Part shown: piece by piece, positions 36,169 to 64,000 of the stretch
How the letters are laid out: each line of letters begins with the position of its first letter
Position numbering within the stretch: position 1 is the first letter of the stretch
Origin: Antennarius striatus
Lineage: Eukaryota; Chordata; Actinopteri; Lophiiformes; Antennariidae
Assembly (NCBI RefSeq): GCF_040054535.1
Contig: NC_090795.1
Location: forward strand, 6,547,501-6,611,500
Length of the DNA: 64,000 nucleotides
Reading direction: 5' to 3'
Translations under genes and position numbers: made by a program
Notes under the pieces: generated by a model
Databases searched by the model: none
Seen by the model: only the letters and a program-made list of their open reading frames with translations
What the model was told of the DNA's origin: nothing

Positions 36169-38520
36169 ATGGCTGTACCGATAAACCCAATGGACGAGCC
36201 CAGGGTGTACCAGCAGACGTTGCTCCAGGACGGCCTTTACGACCTGCTGGAGAATGACAAACTGGTCGACTGTGTGCTGAAAGTCAAAGACAAGGAGTTC
36301 CCTTGCCACCGGCTGGTCTTATGTGCCTGCAGCTCGTACTTCCGCTCTATCTTTCTATCGGACCTCGACGAGAGCAAAAAGAAAGAGGTTGTCTTGGAGG
36401 ATGTGGAACCAGGTGTCATGGGTCTGATCCTCAAATACCTGTACACGTCCAAAATCAACGTGACAGAGCACAATGTCCAAGACATCTTTGCAGTGGCTAA
36501 TGTGTACCAGATCCCTTCCATTTTCACTGTTTGTGTATCTTTCCTACAGAAGCGCCTGAGCCTTAGCAACTGTTTGGCCGTATTCAGGCTCGGCCTGATG
36601 TTGGACTGTCCCAGACTGGCCATCTCTGCTCGAAATTTTGCCTGCGAGCGTTTCCATCTCATATCCAGAGATGAGGACTTCCTCCAGCTGCTCCCCAGTG
36701 AGTTGGCAGCCATTTTAGCAAACGACAATCTGAGCGTAGAGACAGAAGAGGCGGTGTTCGAGGCTTTGATGAACTGGGTATCCCGGGACGTAGAGAGCAG
36801 AGAGAAAGAGCTGCCAGGTTTGCTAGACTGCATTCGTTTGCGTCTCGTCAATGAGGATTACCTGAGGGAAAAAGTGGAGAAACACAAACTGATCTCCTCG
36901 AATCCTGAGTTGCAGCAGAAACTCCAGCTGGTTAGGGATGCTCGCGCAGGGAAAATGCCAGAGGTTAAAAAACGCATAAGCAAGAAGGAGGAAGGAGCTG
37001 AGAACGATGGAGAGACTGAGGATAATGACGAAGAGGAAGGTCTTCTCCCAGGCATCCTGAATGACAACCTCCGATTTGGCATGTTTGTGAGGAACTTGAT
37101 ACTGATGGTTAACGACACGGGAGCCGTGGCCTATGATCCGATGGGGAATGACTGTTTTGCTGCATCACTTTCCGCCCAAGTCCCCAAGAACCATGTTAGC
37201 CTGGTCACCAAGGAGAATCAGATCTTTGTGGCTGGTGGATTATTCTTTGATGAGCACAACAAAGAAGATCCTCTGTGCTCATTCTTCCTACAGGTAAGGA
37301 AAGCTATAACATTTGAAAGAAAATGAGAAACTTGCTAAAACGGACCTCTGTTCAGTCTGATGTAACTGGTCCAAATTACCCAATGTGCATCCTGCAAAAT
37401 GATCATTATCTGTGTTACATCTCTTTAAACCCACTGTGCCACTGGAAAAAAAGTTTAAGGCAAAAGTGAATAACATGACGCTCATACAGAATTCAAACAT
37501 TCCATTCACTGTAGACACCATATTTCCTTAATAAAGAGCTGAACAAGCAGAATTCATTTGTAAGTCATGCATAAGATGTAACCCAAAGAGGAATTTGGAT
37601 TCTGTAAATTTTACAGTATGTGTACCTTAGGTGTTGTAAATGTAACCCATTCACAAATGTTTGATCCCGTGACCTCAGTATGACCCCGTCAGCGCTGATT
37701 GGCTGGGGATGCCTCCCGTACCGTCTCCTCGCTTCCTGTTTGGTCTGGCCGAGGCCGAGAATTCCATATTTGTGATCGGAGGGAGGGAACTGAAGGAGCA
37801 GGAGCAGACGCTAGACTCTGTTTTGGTTTACGATAGACAGTGAGTACACTTGAAAATGAAAGCAGGATGTTAAATGGATCTTAATTAACACACAATTACT
37901 GGTGCTTTACAGATCTTTTAAATGGGGTGAATCAGAACCAGTTCCTTATCCAGTCTATGGACACGCAACAATATCCCATAATGATGTGGTTTATGTGATT
38001 GGAGGAAAGGGAGACAACAAGTGAGTCATAAATGTGAATTAAAATATAAATATGTACAACTGAGGGAAGTGTGATGATTTAAGGCTTCGTTTCACAATGC
38101 AATATTTGTTTAAATAAGTACCACATAAGGAGGCCCCTATGAATGAGGCAATGTGTTCCCTCTCTTTTTATTAACAGGACGTGCCTCAGGAAGATGTGTT
38201 CATACAACGCCAAGAGGTTTGAATGGAAGGAGCTTGCACCGATGAACACCGCCCGTTGTTTGTTCGGCGCTTGTGTTCATAAGGATAAAATATATGTGGC
38301 AGTAGGCGTGACCGATGATGGGCTGACAGACTCTGTTGAGGTGTACGACATCGCATCCAACAAGTGAGTTTCTGGAAATCACTGAATGGGGCTGACATAA
38401 TAAAGAGTGCTGCAGTTACTGAAAAGTTTTCTGTTGTTCTTCTTCACCTTCATGGTATTAGATTAAAATGACAACCTCACTTAGGCTCAATGTCTAAGTC
38501 TATTCTACCTCACTTAATAT

Positions 38521-38556
<36 letters not shown>

Positions 38557-39032
38557 TTCCATTTTCAGGTGGACAGATTCCGTAGCGTTTCCCCAGGAGC
38601 GCAGCTCTCTGAACCTGGCATCTGTGGGCGATTCACTGTTTGCTGTGGGCGGTTTCGCCATGATGCCGTTGGACGACAGCGACGAGATCGTTCCCAAAGA
38701 GATGAACGACATCTGGAGGTGGGTCAAGAGAACAGACTGGGACACTCTTAGCTGACAATAATTTGGACTAATACCATATAGAGCGTATGTTCATTAAAAG
38801 CATATCCCAAACTTGATTCTATCTGTTATTTGACGGTAAATGAGAAATAAATATGTCAAACATCTGCTCTGTTTTGCTGTATTGAGTTTTAATCTTTTTT
38901 TAATCTCCCAACCTTCTCAGGTACGATGAGACTGAGAGGAAGTGGTACGGGGTCCTCAGAGAGATCCAGTATGCTTCAGGATCCACCATCCTGGGTGTCC
39001 GCCTCAACACCTTACGTCTCACCAAGATGTAA
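36169..39032 (+). CDS. klhl40: Kelch-like protein 40 (613 aa)
   Basis: Exons: 36169-37293, 37679-37839, 37913-38020, 38178-38363, 38569-38718, 38921-39032 (1842 nt; human KLHL40 has 621 aa). Order: short N-terminus; BTB domain about residues 20-130 ([20 protein letters not shown]); BACK domain about 135-250; an acidic/lysine-rich linker around 270-300; then Kelch repeats from about 335, with repeated VIGG, VAGG and AVGG turns, ending LTKM. The family hallmark [20 protein letters not shown] is present. KLHL40 is a muscle sarcomere protein and CUL3-linked adaptor that stabilises LMOD3 and nebulin in mammals; its loss causes nemaline myopathy. The start was taken as the ATG at 36169 because the frame upstream has no other ATG. 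The a or b teleost paralogue cannot be decided. hhatl lies upstream on the same strand and zbtb47 converges from the right. Confidence 0.97.
38525..38554 (+). repeat. klhl40: (TG)n microsatellite in klhl40 intron 4
   Basis: About 15 TG units end 14 nt before the acceptor AG (38567-38568) of exon 5. Confidence 0.92.
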
Positions 39033-39225
39033 AGACCCTCCAGTCACTCATTGTTCACCCATAGGAGGTTTAATCAGTGGATTTTAGATATCAGCTTATG
39101 TAATGCTTATTGACATGTTTTTGATAGGATACCTTTTTATATACAGTATGTGGTCTGTGCGTGACTTATTATTTGATTATATTGACAGTAAAAGACCCTA
39201 GCGTGTTGGCGTTTTTGCACTCTTG

Positions 39226-39231
39226 AATAAA
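39226..39231 (+). terminator. klhl40: Polyadenylation signal of klhl40
   Basis: AATAAA lies 194 nt after the klhl40 stop. A minus-strand AATAAA for zbtb47 lies only about 60 nt further on. Confidence 0.65.
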
Positions 39232-39291
39232 ATGCATTCAACAACTGTGTCAATATAAGCTCTGTATTTCCCAAGTCTCCCAGCTGATCAC

Positions 39292-39297
39292 TTTATT
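39292..39297 (-). terminator. zbtb47: Candidate distal polyadenylation signal of zbtb47
   Basis: TTTATT on the plus strand is AATAAA on the minus strand (CAATAAAGTG). It is the last minus-strand hexamer before the klhl40 3' end, so it would give zbtb47 a 3' UTR of about 5.8 kb. Other minus-strand hexamers between here and the stop could serve shorter isoforms. Confidence 0.45.
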
Positions 39298-39299
39298 GA

Positions 39300-42200
39300 G
39301 GAGGACATGGAAATTAAACATTTAAAAATAATTTAATGTTTTTTTTTCCCGGAAGGAAAAAAACACATCACACATCCCTTTTTGCAATAATATATCTATA
39401 TTGTTTAATATTGAAATGATTTAATTATGCTCTGCTGTGTTACAGACAAGAAACACTAGTCAATAATACAATAAAAGACAGAAAATACAGTCTAATGTAA
39501 TTAGCACCTCTAAACACTATCGTCCTTGTATGGTTTTTAGTATTTTAATATAGCTGAACTTGACGACTACTGCCTACACGTGGTCTTTCTACACCAGAGT
39601 TAACTAAGACATAGTGTTTACATTATAAAGAAAAGAATCAGCAAAAAAAACAAAACAGTACACATTATGATCTCTTTAACACAACTGCAGTATGAGTAAG
39701 TATGGGAAATGTTGAAGGTTTGTGGATAGTACATCTTTGAAATGACTGTGGCATTGGTGCCCGTCTTTATTATTACATACATCTTTGCTAAAAAATAGAA
39801 GTCAACAGAAAAACAACTTAGTAGAGCAGCTAAACAAACCTTCACATCCAAAATAAGTAACTGTATATTTTTCTTTTTTGTGGATCCCAAAACCCGACAT
39901 GACAGGGTTGTTTATCAGAGTATAAAAAACCCTTAAGTCAGCAAAAAGAAGAACATTTTGATATATCGACCAATCAGTCAATATATCAAAATAATTGCCT
40001 TGTGTTTTTGCCATTTTTTTCAGACAGAAGAAGACAAATAACAATGCATAAAGGCATACAAAGGAAATATAATAACATTTATTAATAAGAACCATTATTG
40101 GCTAATCTCATTGTTATATCTGTTTCTTAATTTTGATTTTGAAAAATTTGAAACCATGTTTTTCAGAAGTCAAAAACAGCTTAACTGGGATTACTGGTTT
40201 ACCAGAGCATTAGTCTAAGACTAGTTAGCATAGCTAGCTCATAACACCATCTGATCATCTTCAGTATTCATTCTGTCTCCATCACAAACCTCAGGTAAAA
40301 TTTAGACTCCAGTGTGTGTGGTTCTTTACAATTTAATTTACAATTTAAAGGAAAATACTGTATGTATGATTCAATATCTACTATTAAAATAAGTACATGA
40401 TTATCAAATGGCTAGTGGTTAACATTCATTTGCTAGTAACTACAGTCACTTTTGATTTATTTCATTTCCTAAATTGTTGGAAAATTCTAAATTGTTAGAA
40501 ATTTTTCAGTTGTCCCTTTGAGACAAATTAAGTTTTTGAATCGAATTGAATTGAGAAAAGAGTAAAATGTGTTGATCAAGAAACTGTGCAAATTTAGTAG
40601 AATATAAAGAGAAAAATTCACATTTAAGAAGCTGAAACTGGAGAAATTCTGAATTCAATATAAAAAGATTTATCAATTATAAATAGTTAATTATCCTTCA
40701 ACTGATTAAAAGAAATAAGCTTTATAACAAACCATATTATGTCTTGACATGTTCAGTTTGACAGTTTTTGGGCTCTGCTATCTGTTCCCAAAACAGGTGC
40801 AGATTTGGAAAACAAAAACAACATTCCTCCAATTTAAAAAAAAAAAATCAAAGTTCCTTAAATTCATATGAACAACCAGTATTTCCATCTTTTTTCTAGA
40901 AGTAAAGGAGACATTAATATTTTTGGACACCCACTCTAGCAGCTATAAACAAATCTGGAGGTCTGAGTAGAGACCTTTCTTAGGAATCCCAAGGGCGCTC
41001 TGCTTTGTAGACGAACAAGGGCCACACTCAGGGCCTCATTTTGTGATAACCTTTTTCATTTGACATGCAGATGCACACTGTGCTGTCTAAGAACCCCCTT
41101 AATCACTGACAAACCCTCATTAATGACAAGGGCAAGTCCTCCTTTGCTTAATCTAATACAAGACTTTGGCTGCCAGTCTCATAGAAGAATTTGGCTAGTT
41201 AGAAGACATAAAAAGAATATAGGACTTCTAATCAATGTGCAAAATTTCCCTTCTCTCTTTTCTACAATCTTGGCTTCACTGGCATTCATTTCTTTTTTTG
41301 TACATTAAATTAGAAAATGTGTGGTTAAATTTTAGTCTTATTATGGATTTTTCTGAGATGACTCATAAATGTCCTTCTAAGATACTAGAATTATAGGACA
41401 ATCAATAGTCAAAGAACTAAAATTTGAAATCGGCTGTCTAGGATGGAGCTACATCAATCTACATGCTTCCTCTGAATGCGCTGATATAAACTCTATGTGT
41501 AATAAATAATTTTGTAACATATTACTTAAAAAACATCTGCAAATGATTTTGGCCTGTAAAAAAATACGAAGCCATCTGCTAAGAGCCATTGACTTCCAAC
41601 ATGATGAATACAATGCTTTAAATTTTCCATTAACGACTATTGAGTGATACCACACTTGTTTGGCAGCAAGTGTAAGTTAAATGTGTGTATAAGACACATA
41701 AGAACATGAAGTTGAATTTTATCTGAACCATTTGGCTTGAAAAAAATGTTGTTCTACAGAAAAGGACACAGAGCAGAGAGCACTTTTGTATTTTCCTATA
41801 ATCCCTATAATTTTATGCCAGAACGAACAAACCCCGCACAACCAATGGCAGTAAATAATTTCTACAGTATTTGACTTTAACCAACGCTATCTTAAGTATA
41901 AAGTGCTCACAATAATTAACATCCTTTTCATTACTCAATTTGGCAACTGGCACCCTCCGTATATTCTCCCATGGCATAAAATATAGCTCGCATATTAACT
42001 TTAATTGAGGACATAAGAATAATGTCTGTTCATTACTTTAGTGTTAAAATCAAAGTAACTAGAACCAGGCACTACCCACAACTTACTAACCACAGACCCA
42101 AATTAAAGTCGAACAAACAATGTAAAAGAAACGGACTGATTCATAGGTTTTCTTAGTCATTCATGAGCACCTATGTTTGTCATCCTGGAACATTTAAAAA

Positions 42201-45097
42201 TAAAACATGTCATCAAACATGATGCCCATTACAGGCCATTGTGGCAATCAATGCAAAGTGCTTAATAAGTATAGTAAAACTCCAAACTGCCTCCCTTAAG
42301 CATCAATTCATCGATCATCTCTATAGCACAGAAACATTCAAATCCCTCCAGGTATACCTCAAGGCAAATACAACAACTACAACCACAGTTTGAGGAATTG
42401 TCTCGTGGGCTAATGCCTCTCGAAACCAAGAGTCGGGAAAATACTTGTAATATTTCAATTATACTCTTAAGGGAGTATTTTCTTTTTGTATGGTGTAAGA
42501 TTGCTAATAGAGTGCATTTATTAACTTGTTAAAAGACAGAAATTGCCCTTCTGTGACAAAACGGGTTGTTTTTAGGTCTCTCTTTCAACAATCAGGAGAA
42601 TCAAGAACCAGATTAAACCTTAAATGAGGTCAGTTAGCAGTTACCTCATCAAACTTTTCATTTCTAACCCTAGAGCTCAATTGTAAGTAAGAAAGTAAGG
42701 CTAAACTGGTTTATCACAGCCAGAATATATTCAATAATTTCTAAACTTCTCATTTAAAGGGCAGTCTCAAACTGGACCCTGTACAAAAAGCAGCAAAACA
42801 AAGTACAAAACATATCAGACACAAGAAGAAAAAAGTAAAGGTACCGTGATGAAATTACATCTGATGCGGTCCTAAGCGTTTAACAATGGCAGCTTAAGGA
42901 GTATACATGATGTAACTGGGGTGAGCTCAGACATAAGACGACACTAAGGTGCTCAAATCCGTCTTTAAATAAAACAATGAACAGCATTTACAAAAGCTTA
43001 TCGCTAGTACCAGCAAAGACACATGTGGGGGCACATTCAACGGACTCGCCAAATGTAAACATGAGGAATTAATCACAAGGAAGCAACACATCTCAACAGT
43101 ATTTACACATTAATGCTACAATAGGGGGAGACTAAAGTGAGCGGGAGTGCATCAATAGTGCACGGTCTCTTTTGGGATAAATTATTGATTGAAATATTGG
43201 ATCTAAAAGAATACAGACATTTTGGTAAGTATGATTCTTTACTTCTATTTCACAGACATAAATAAGAAGACTGATACAACTTTTGTATCCGTGCAATAAA
43301 TATTAAGATGAAGCTACCAGGGAATTAACATTGCTTAGAATAAAGAATTGACAGAGACAAAGCTAATTTATGAGCTTTAGATTTATCAATCTTTGAAAAG
43401 ATTTTAACAAATCCAGTCTAGCTATTTCCATGTTTTCAGTCTTCGTACTAATTTGAGCTAATTAACTTAAAAAAGTTATAAACCCCAGTAAAATAGATGG
43501 ATGTTCTTACAACTGTATACAGTTTTCATTTACGTTACCACTGTTTCAAGCATTTCTACTAAACTAGTAAGAAGAAGCTGGCTGCAGCTCCGTAATCATC
43601 CTACAGACATAAGATTGAAATCAGTCTTCTCATTTATCTCTCGAACGATGTAAATAAGTGTATCTTGCAAAATGTCACGCTATTCTTTAGAAAGAAGCAC
43701 TTTTTACTGACAGACTTGATCATATGACATTTTCTACAGCAGTAGATTTAAGACAAATAGTCAAAGGTGCACAAGGAGCAAATTTTATGTTTCTAACTTG
43801 ATCAGATTCTACAAATCACTGTTATTAAAAAAATGAACAGCGAATTATAAAGAGCCCTTTTAATGATGTGCTCTGTTGTGCCAAATGCAATCACTGTCAG
43901 TGCTCTATGAGAAATTTTGGCATTGGAATAAATTGCAATAATCATTTCACAATTTACATCATGATGAAATGTGCACACATAAATGAGCTACATAAGCATA
44001 TTTCTGTGAATATCTTAACTTATCACATAGGTTGGGTTCAGTCGGGACATCAGCTGTAAGTTACATTAACATTTGATTTTAAACCTACATATACATTGTT
44101 GAGTACTGAGTACATTGGGTTTTACTAACAAGTCACAGGAAAGTGCAATATCTCTCAAAGCCGGATCTACAGGAGAGGCTGCTTAATGTAAGCAAAGAAT
44201 GAGAGTCAACAAATTACTCCATCTCCTGACTCGGGGAAGCTCAAACGTTAATTAGCTTTAACACGGATATTAAGATCATCGTGTTCCATCTTTGCTTCGT
44301 TCTCACACACACTGTTACAAACAACAAACACTACATTGCACGACTGACTCGCCACGCTTCACAACTTCTCTCACATCCCGACAAACCAATGTAACATGTC
44401 ACATATTACACACGACCACCATTGTAAAAAAAAAAGAAAAAAAAGAAGACCATAAGGAATACATTTAAATATCACTACAGTTAAATGTAAGGTGCAGGAT
44501 AGATTATAAATGCTGTATAACATTTTTAACTATAGTGGGTTAGCTAACAGGATTTGGTTAACGGCGATTGCCATATACACGTTTATGTTCGAAGAAAATC
44601 AACATTTGGTTATTGCTGGGTCGGACCACTCGCTACATCTTGGCAGAAAACAACCAAAAATACTTTTGTCTTTCTTCCTATCATAGTGTGGTTCTCACTC
44701 AACTCATGACATGCTTAGAATAAGTCAAAGTTTCCGAAACTCTTTCCTCGCACTTTGTAAAAGATGCTACAATTAATGTATTGTGCAAAGCTCTGGAGAG
44801 AGTTGAGTCATAGTGGAAAATCCCGAATCGAACAAGAACAGAGATGTGAAAGTCATGAGGAAAAGCACGGAGACAACATGTCCTGCTGGACTATGAGGTT
44901 ATCTAGTAAAAAATAACTATTTCTCATTGTTGTAGCTGAATGTGTGTTTAGGCATACAGCCTTTAGTCATTTTTCCGCCTCAGTGTAAATGTCACAGAGG
45001 TGCATCACCCCTCCCTCTGTTGCAGGAGTCCCCTTAAAAGCTATAAGAAAGACAAAACTTAAAGTAACAAAAGTGCTTTCAATGCTACACAGACTGG
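39300..45097 (-). other. zbtb47: Probable long 3' UTR of zbtb47
   Basis: About 5.8 kb without a recognisable coding exon on either strand, between the zbtb47 stop (45098-45100) and the convergent klhl40 terminus. The composition is AT-rich with few interspersed repeats, which suits a long 3' UTR better than ordinary spacer. Sequences such as the minus-strand TGTAAATA (around 43081-43088), a Pumilio-type element, are present. The true end is unknown; a shorter UTR plus spacer cannot be excluded. Confidence 0.5.
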
Positions 45098-62129
<17,032 letters not shown>

Positions 62130-62132
<3 letters not shown>

Positions 62133-62560
62133 TTTGATCCAGCGCTTCGAGGCTCGAAGGAGTCCCAGAATAACTCCTTTCGCAACGATTTCCCCCTCTC
62201 CATGAAAATGACGGTTGATTTGTCACATTGCTTTAGTTGTTGCCTTATCCTCAATCCTTTGCCCCTGTGCTGCTGTAGCATTCAGACAGACAAAAATGCA
62301 GAGGCTGGTTTTGAAGGAGGAATTGGTGATTGGAGCTCGGGGATCATATGGGCTTTTTGTCAGACGGCTTTAAAGGGACACGGTACTCTTTAGCGCGCAG
62401 CTGACAAGCAGGCGCATTTCTTTGTACAGGACTTCGATTTTTTTTTTCCCTTTCTGTCTTGGCATGATCAAGAGGTCTGGAACGGACATTCATCCATATG
62501 GCGCAAACCTGGGTGCGCTTCCTGTCGCTGTGCGCTCCTGCGGCCGCGTGACGTCACTAT
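62130..62560 (-). promoter_or_regulatory. zbtb47: zbtb47 5' leader and GC-rich promoter
   Basis: CpG-richer sequence surrounds and precedes the ATG-only exon. At its far end lie a perfect palindromic CRE (TGACGTCA, 62549-62556), a NotI-type GCGGCCGC and an ATGGCGG YY1-like motif (62559). No TATA box is evident, which fits a housekeeping-type promoter. The transcription start is not defined. Confidence 0.6.
62549..62556. promoter_or_regulatory. Perfect CRE (CREB/ATF site)
   Basis: TGACGTCA is preceded by GCGGCCGCG and followed by CTATGGCGG, in CpG-rich promoter context upstream of zbtb47. Confidence 0.6.
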
Positions 62561-64000
62561 GGCGGATACATGCAGGGATCAGAGAGTTCATTCATTTGGG
62601 GTGAAGCAGGTTTTTAAAGTTCATTTACAATCTATTGTAAAACGTTCAGCAGAAGAATCACGTCAGTCCTTTATCGCTTCTGATTTACAAGTATGATTGG
62701 ATAAAATGTATGGATCTAACGAGCAACAGAGTAAAAACAAATTTACAATCAGAATTTAAACAATTATCTTACTTTCCCTTGAAAAAATCAGCTCCAAACC
62801 AAGTCCACCTTCTTTTGTAATTTCGTGTTTATTATTAGTTGTTTATGAGTTTTCAGCAAATATATGACTTTTAGCCGATCCGGATCTTTTTTTAACTCGA
62901 GATATAGCTTTTTATATTTCACAGATAAATCAAATCCATTAGAATGACTTGAATTTTTCATTATATAAGGCACATATTGGCAGCAGAGCCAGGTCTCTAT
63001 CTTTCTTTATTACTGTACTGTGACCCAATATTTATTTTCTTCCTCCAAGTCTATATTTTAATCTGGATCCAAACACACATCCTGGTGGAATATCATGAGC
63101 CTGGGTTTTTTTTAATGTATTTATTTTGTTTGGTTTTATTACTATTTGTCATGATATTGGCCAAATATTAAAAAAGGTGGTATCTCACATTGGAAAAAAA
63201 GAGAAAAAGACCCCCAGAATCCCAGATCCATCTCAAAAGTTTCATCAACTCCTCTTTGAAACAACATTTAATCAAATTACTGAATATTTATTACAAGTCA
63301 AAATATCTCTCAAATGATCAAACAGTAAACAAAGGAAATTATCACGTGAGATGTACCATTTCCATTGACAGAGGTTAAAATACAGGTGTCCCCTTCATAA
63401 TTTAATTTGGAGGATTTTAACGGTGCATACAGCACTATAAATAAAATGCATTTCCATTAGCCTAACATGTATTTTTTTTATTGATTAATCTGCTAAGGAG
63501 TAGCCTATAAAACATCAGAAAGTACACTCTGTATTCTCTGACCGTCATTCCTCATTTTTTATTCAGTTACATGGGATATAAATGGGAATACTCCCACACT
63601 GGTGAAGCAAATCCTTCAAATGAAAAATGATTTGGATTTCAAGATTCATCAGTTATCGAACTTGCTGCTTATTAACTTGCTGTCATTCAACAAGTAGCTT
63701 CAGCTCTGATATTGCTACACAAGACCTAGAGTCTCCATGCCCACGTTAGGACTGGGGCCCTGGATGGTTAATTCCACCATGTCTCAAAACCCCCTGAAGA
63801 ATCTTTCAGCTTCCTCATCATCGCTCACTCCTGAGCGGGCTCTATGGAGCAGAAGTCAATATGCTCATAACAAGGTGAGGACAAAATTGATTGAATGCCA
63901 GAGCTGGACCCATTCATCACTTCACAGACTCAGCCAAGACTAGAATGGCAGAGTGGATAGAGTCACTCAGAAAGGCCGCCAAATCAAAATCCAGACAGAA
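62561..64000. other. DNA upstream of zbtb47, no gene recognised
   Basis: AT-rich up to about 63700, with only short frames. The last 300 bp are less AT-rich and contain a 68-codon plus-strand frame without family resemblance or splice context. In human the neighbour on this side is NKTR; no part of it was recognised here. Confidence 0.5.

Noticed and set aside
36237-36851. 204-codon minus-strand frame
   Set aside because: It lies entirely opposite the BTB/BACK exon of klhl40, whose frame is supported by family sequence and splicing.
63737-63943. 68-codon plus-strand frame near the right edge
   Set aside because: It is serine-rich without family resemblance, and splice signals and neighbours give no support. 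It may belong to a repeat.

Overview
The window is nuclear DNA of a ray-finned fish, most likely a spiny-rayed (percomorph) teleost. The evidence is short GT-AG introns, AT-rich intergenic DNA with many (CA/TG)n tracts, and several teleost-type interspersed repeats. The gene set hhatl-klhl40-zbtb47 matches a linkage group that lies on 3p22 in human. No prokaryotic, organellar or viral replicon features were seen. I cannot name the species.

Layout, left to right. (1) 1-7209: intron 1 of a minus-strand gene. Its first coding exon (7210-7285) reads as the N-terminus of a CTD small phosphatase-like protein (ctdspl type), with a GC-rich 5' leader and a CAG/CTG triplet tract to about 7700. (2) 7.7-13.2 kb: repeat-containing intergenic DNA. 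(3) 13217-18896 and 20418-26522: two complete head-to-tail glycyl-tRNA synthetase genes, each with 17 coding exons and identical internal exon lengths. The first encodes a mitochondrial presequence plus an internal cytosolic start (748 aa). The second starts directly at the WHEP domain (676 aa). Both interrupt the same codon junction with a U12-type AT-AC intron. (4) 26.5-30.0 kb: a candidate muscle-type promoter and a 1.2-kb inverted-repeat DNA element. (5) 30046-34580: hhatl, 11 coding exons, an MBOAT-family protein in which the usual catalytic His is Leu. (6) 36169-39032: klhl40, 6 coding exons, behind a TATA/MEF2-like box. (7) 62132-45098 on the minus strand: zbtb47, a BTB and C2H2 zinc-finger protein. 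Its first coding exon carries only the ATG and is separated by a 12.7-kb intron. Its 3' UTR appears to run about 5.8 kb and to meet klhl40 tail to tail. (8) 62.1-64 kb: GC-rich zbtb47 promoter with a perfect CRE, then upstream DNA without a recognisable gene.

hhatl and klhl40 are both muscle-expressed genes in other vertebrates and are co-oriented neighbours here. The gars pair is the most interesting part of the window. One copy keeps the dual mitochondrial/cytosolic design and the other can only make the cytosolic enzyme. The two show a patchwork of near-identical and well-diverged segments that suggests gene conversion. All exon boundaries were derived by hand from splice signals, reading-frame continuity and remembered family sequence; no alignment was run.
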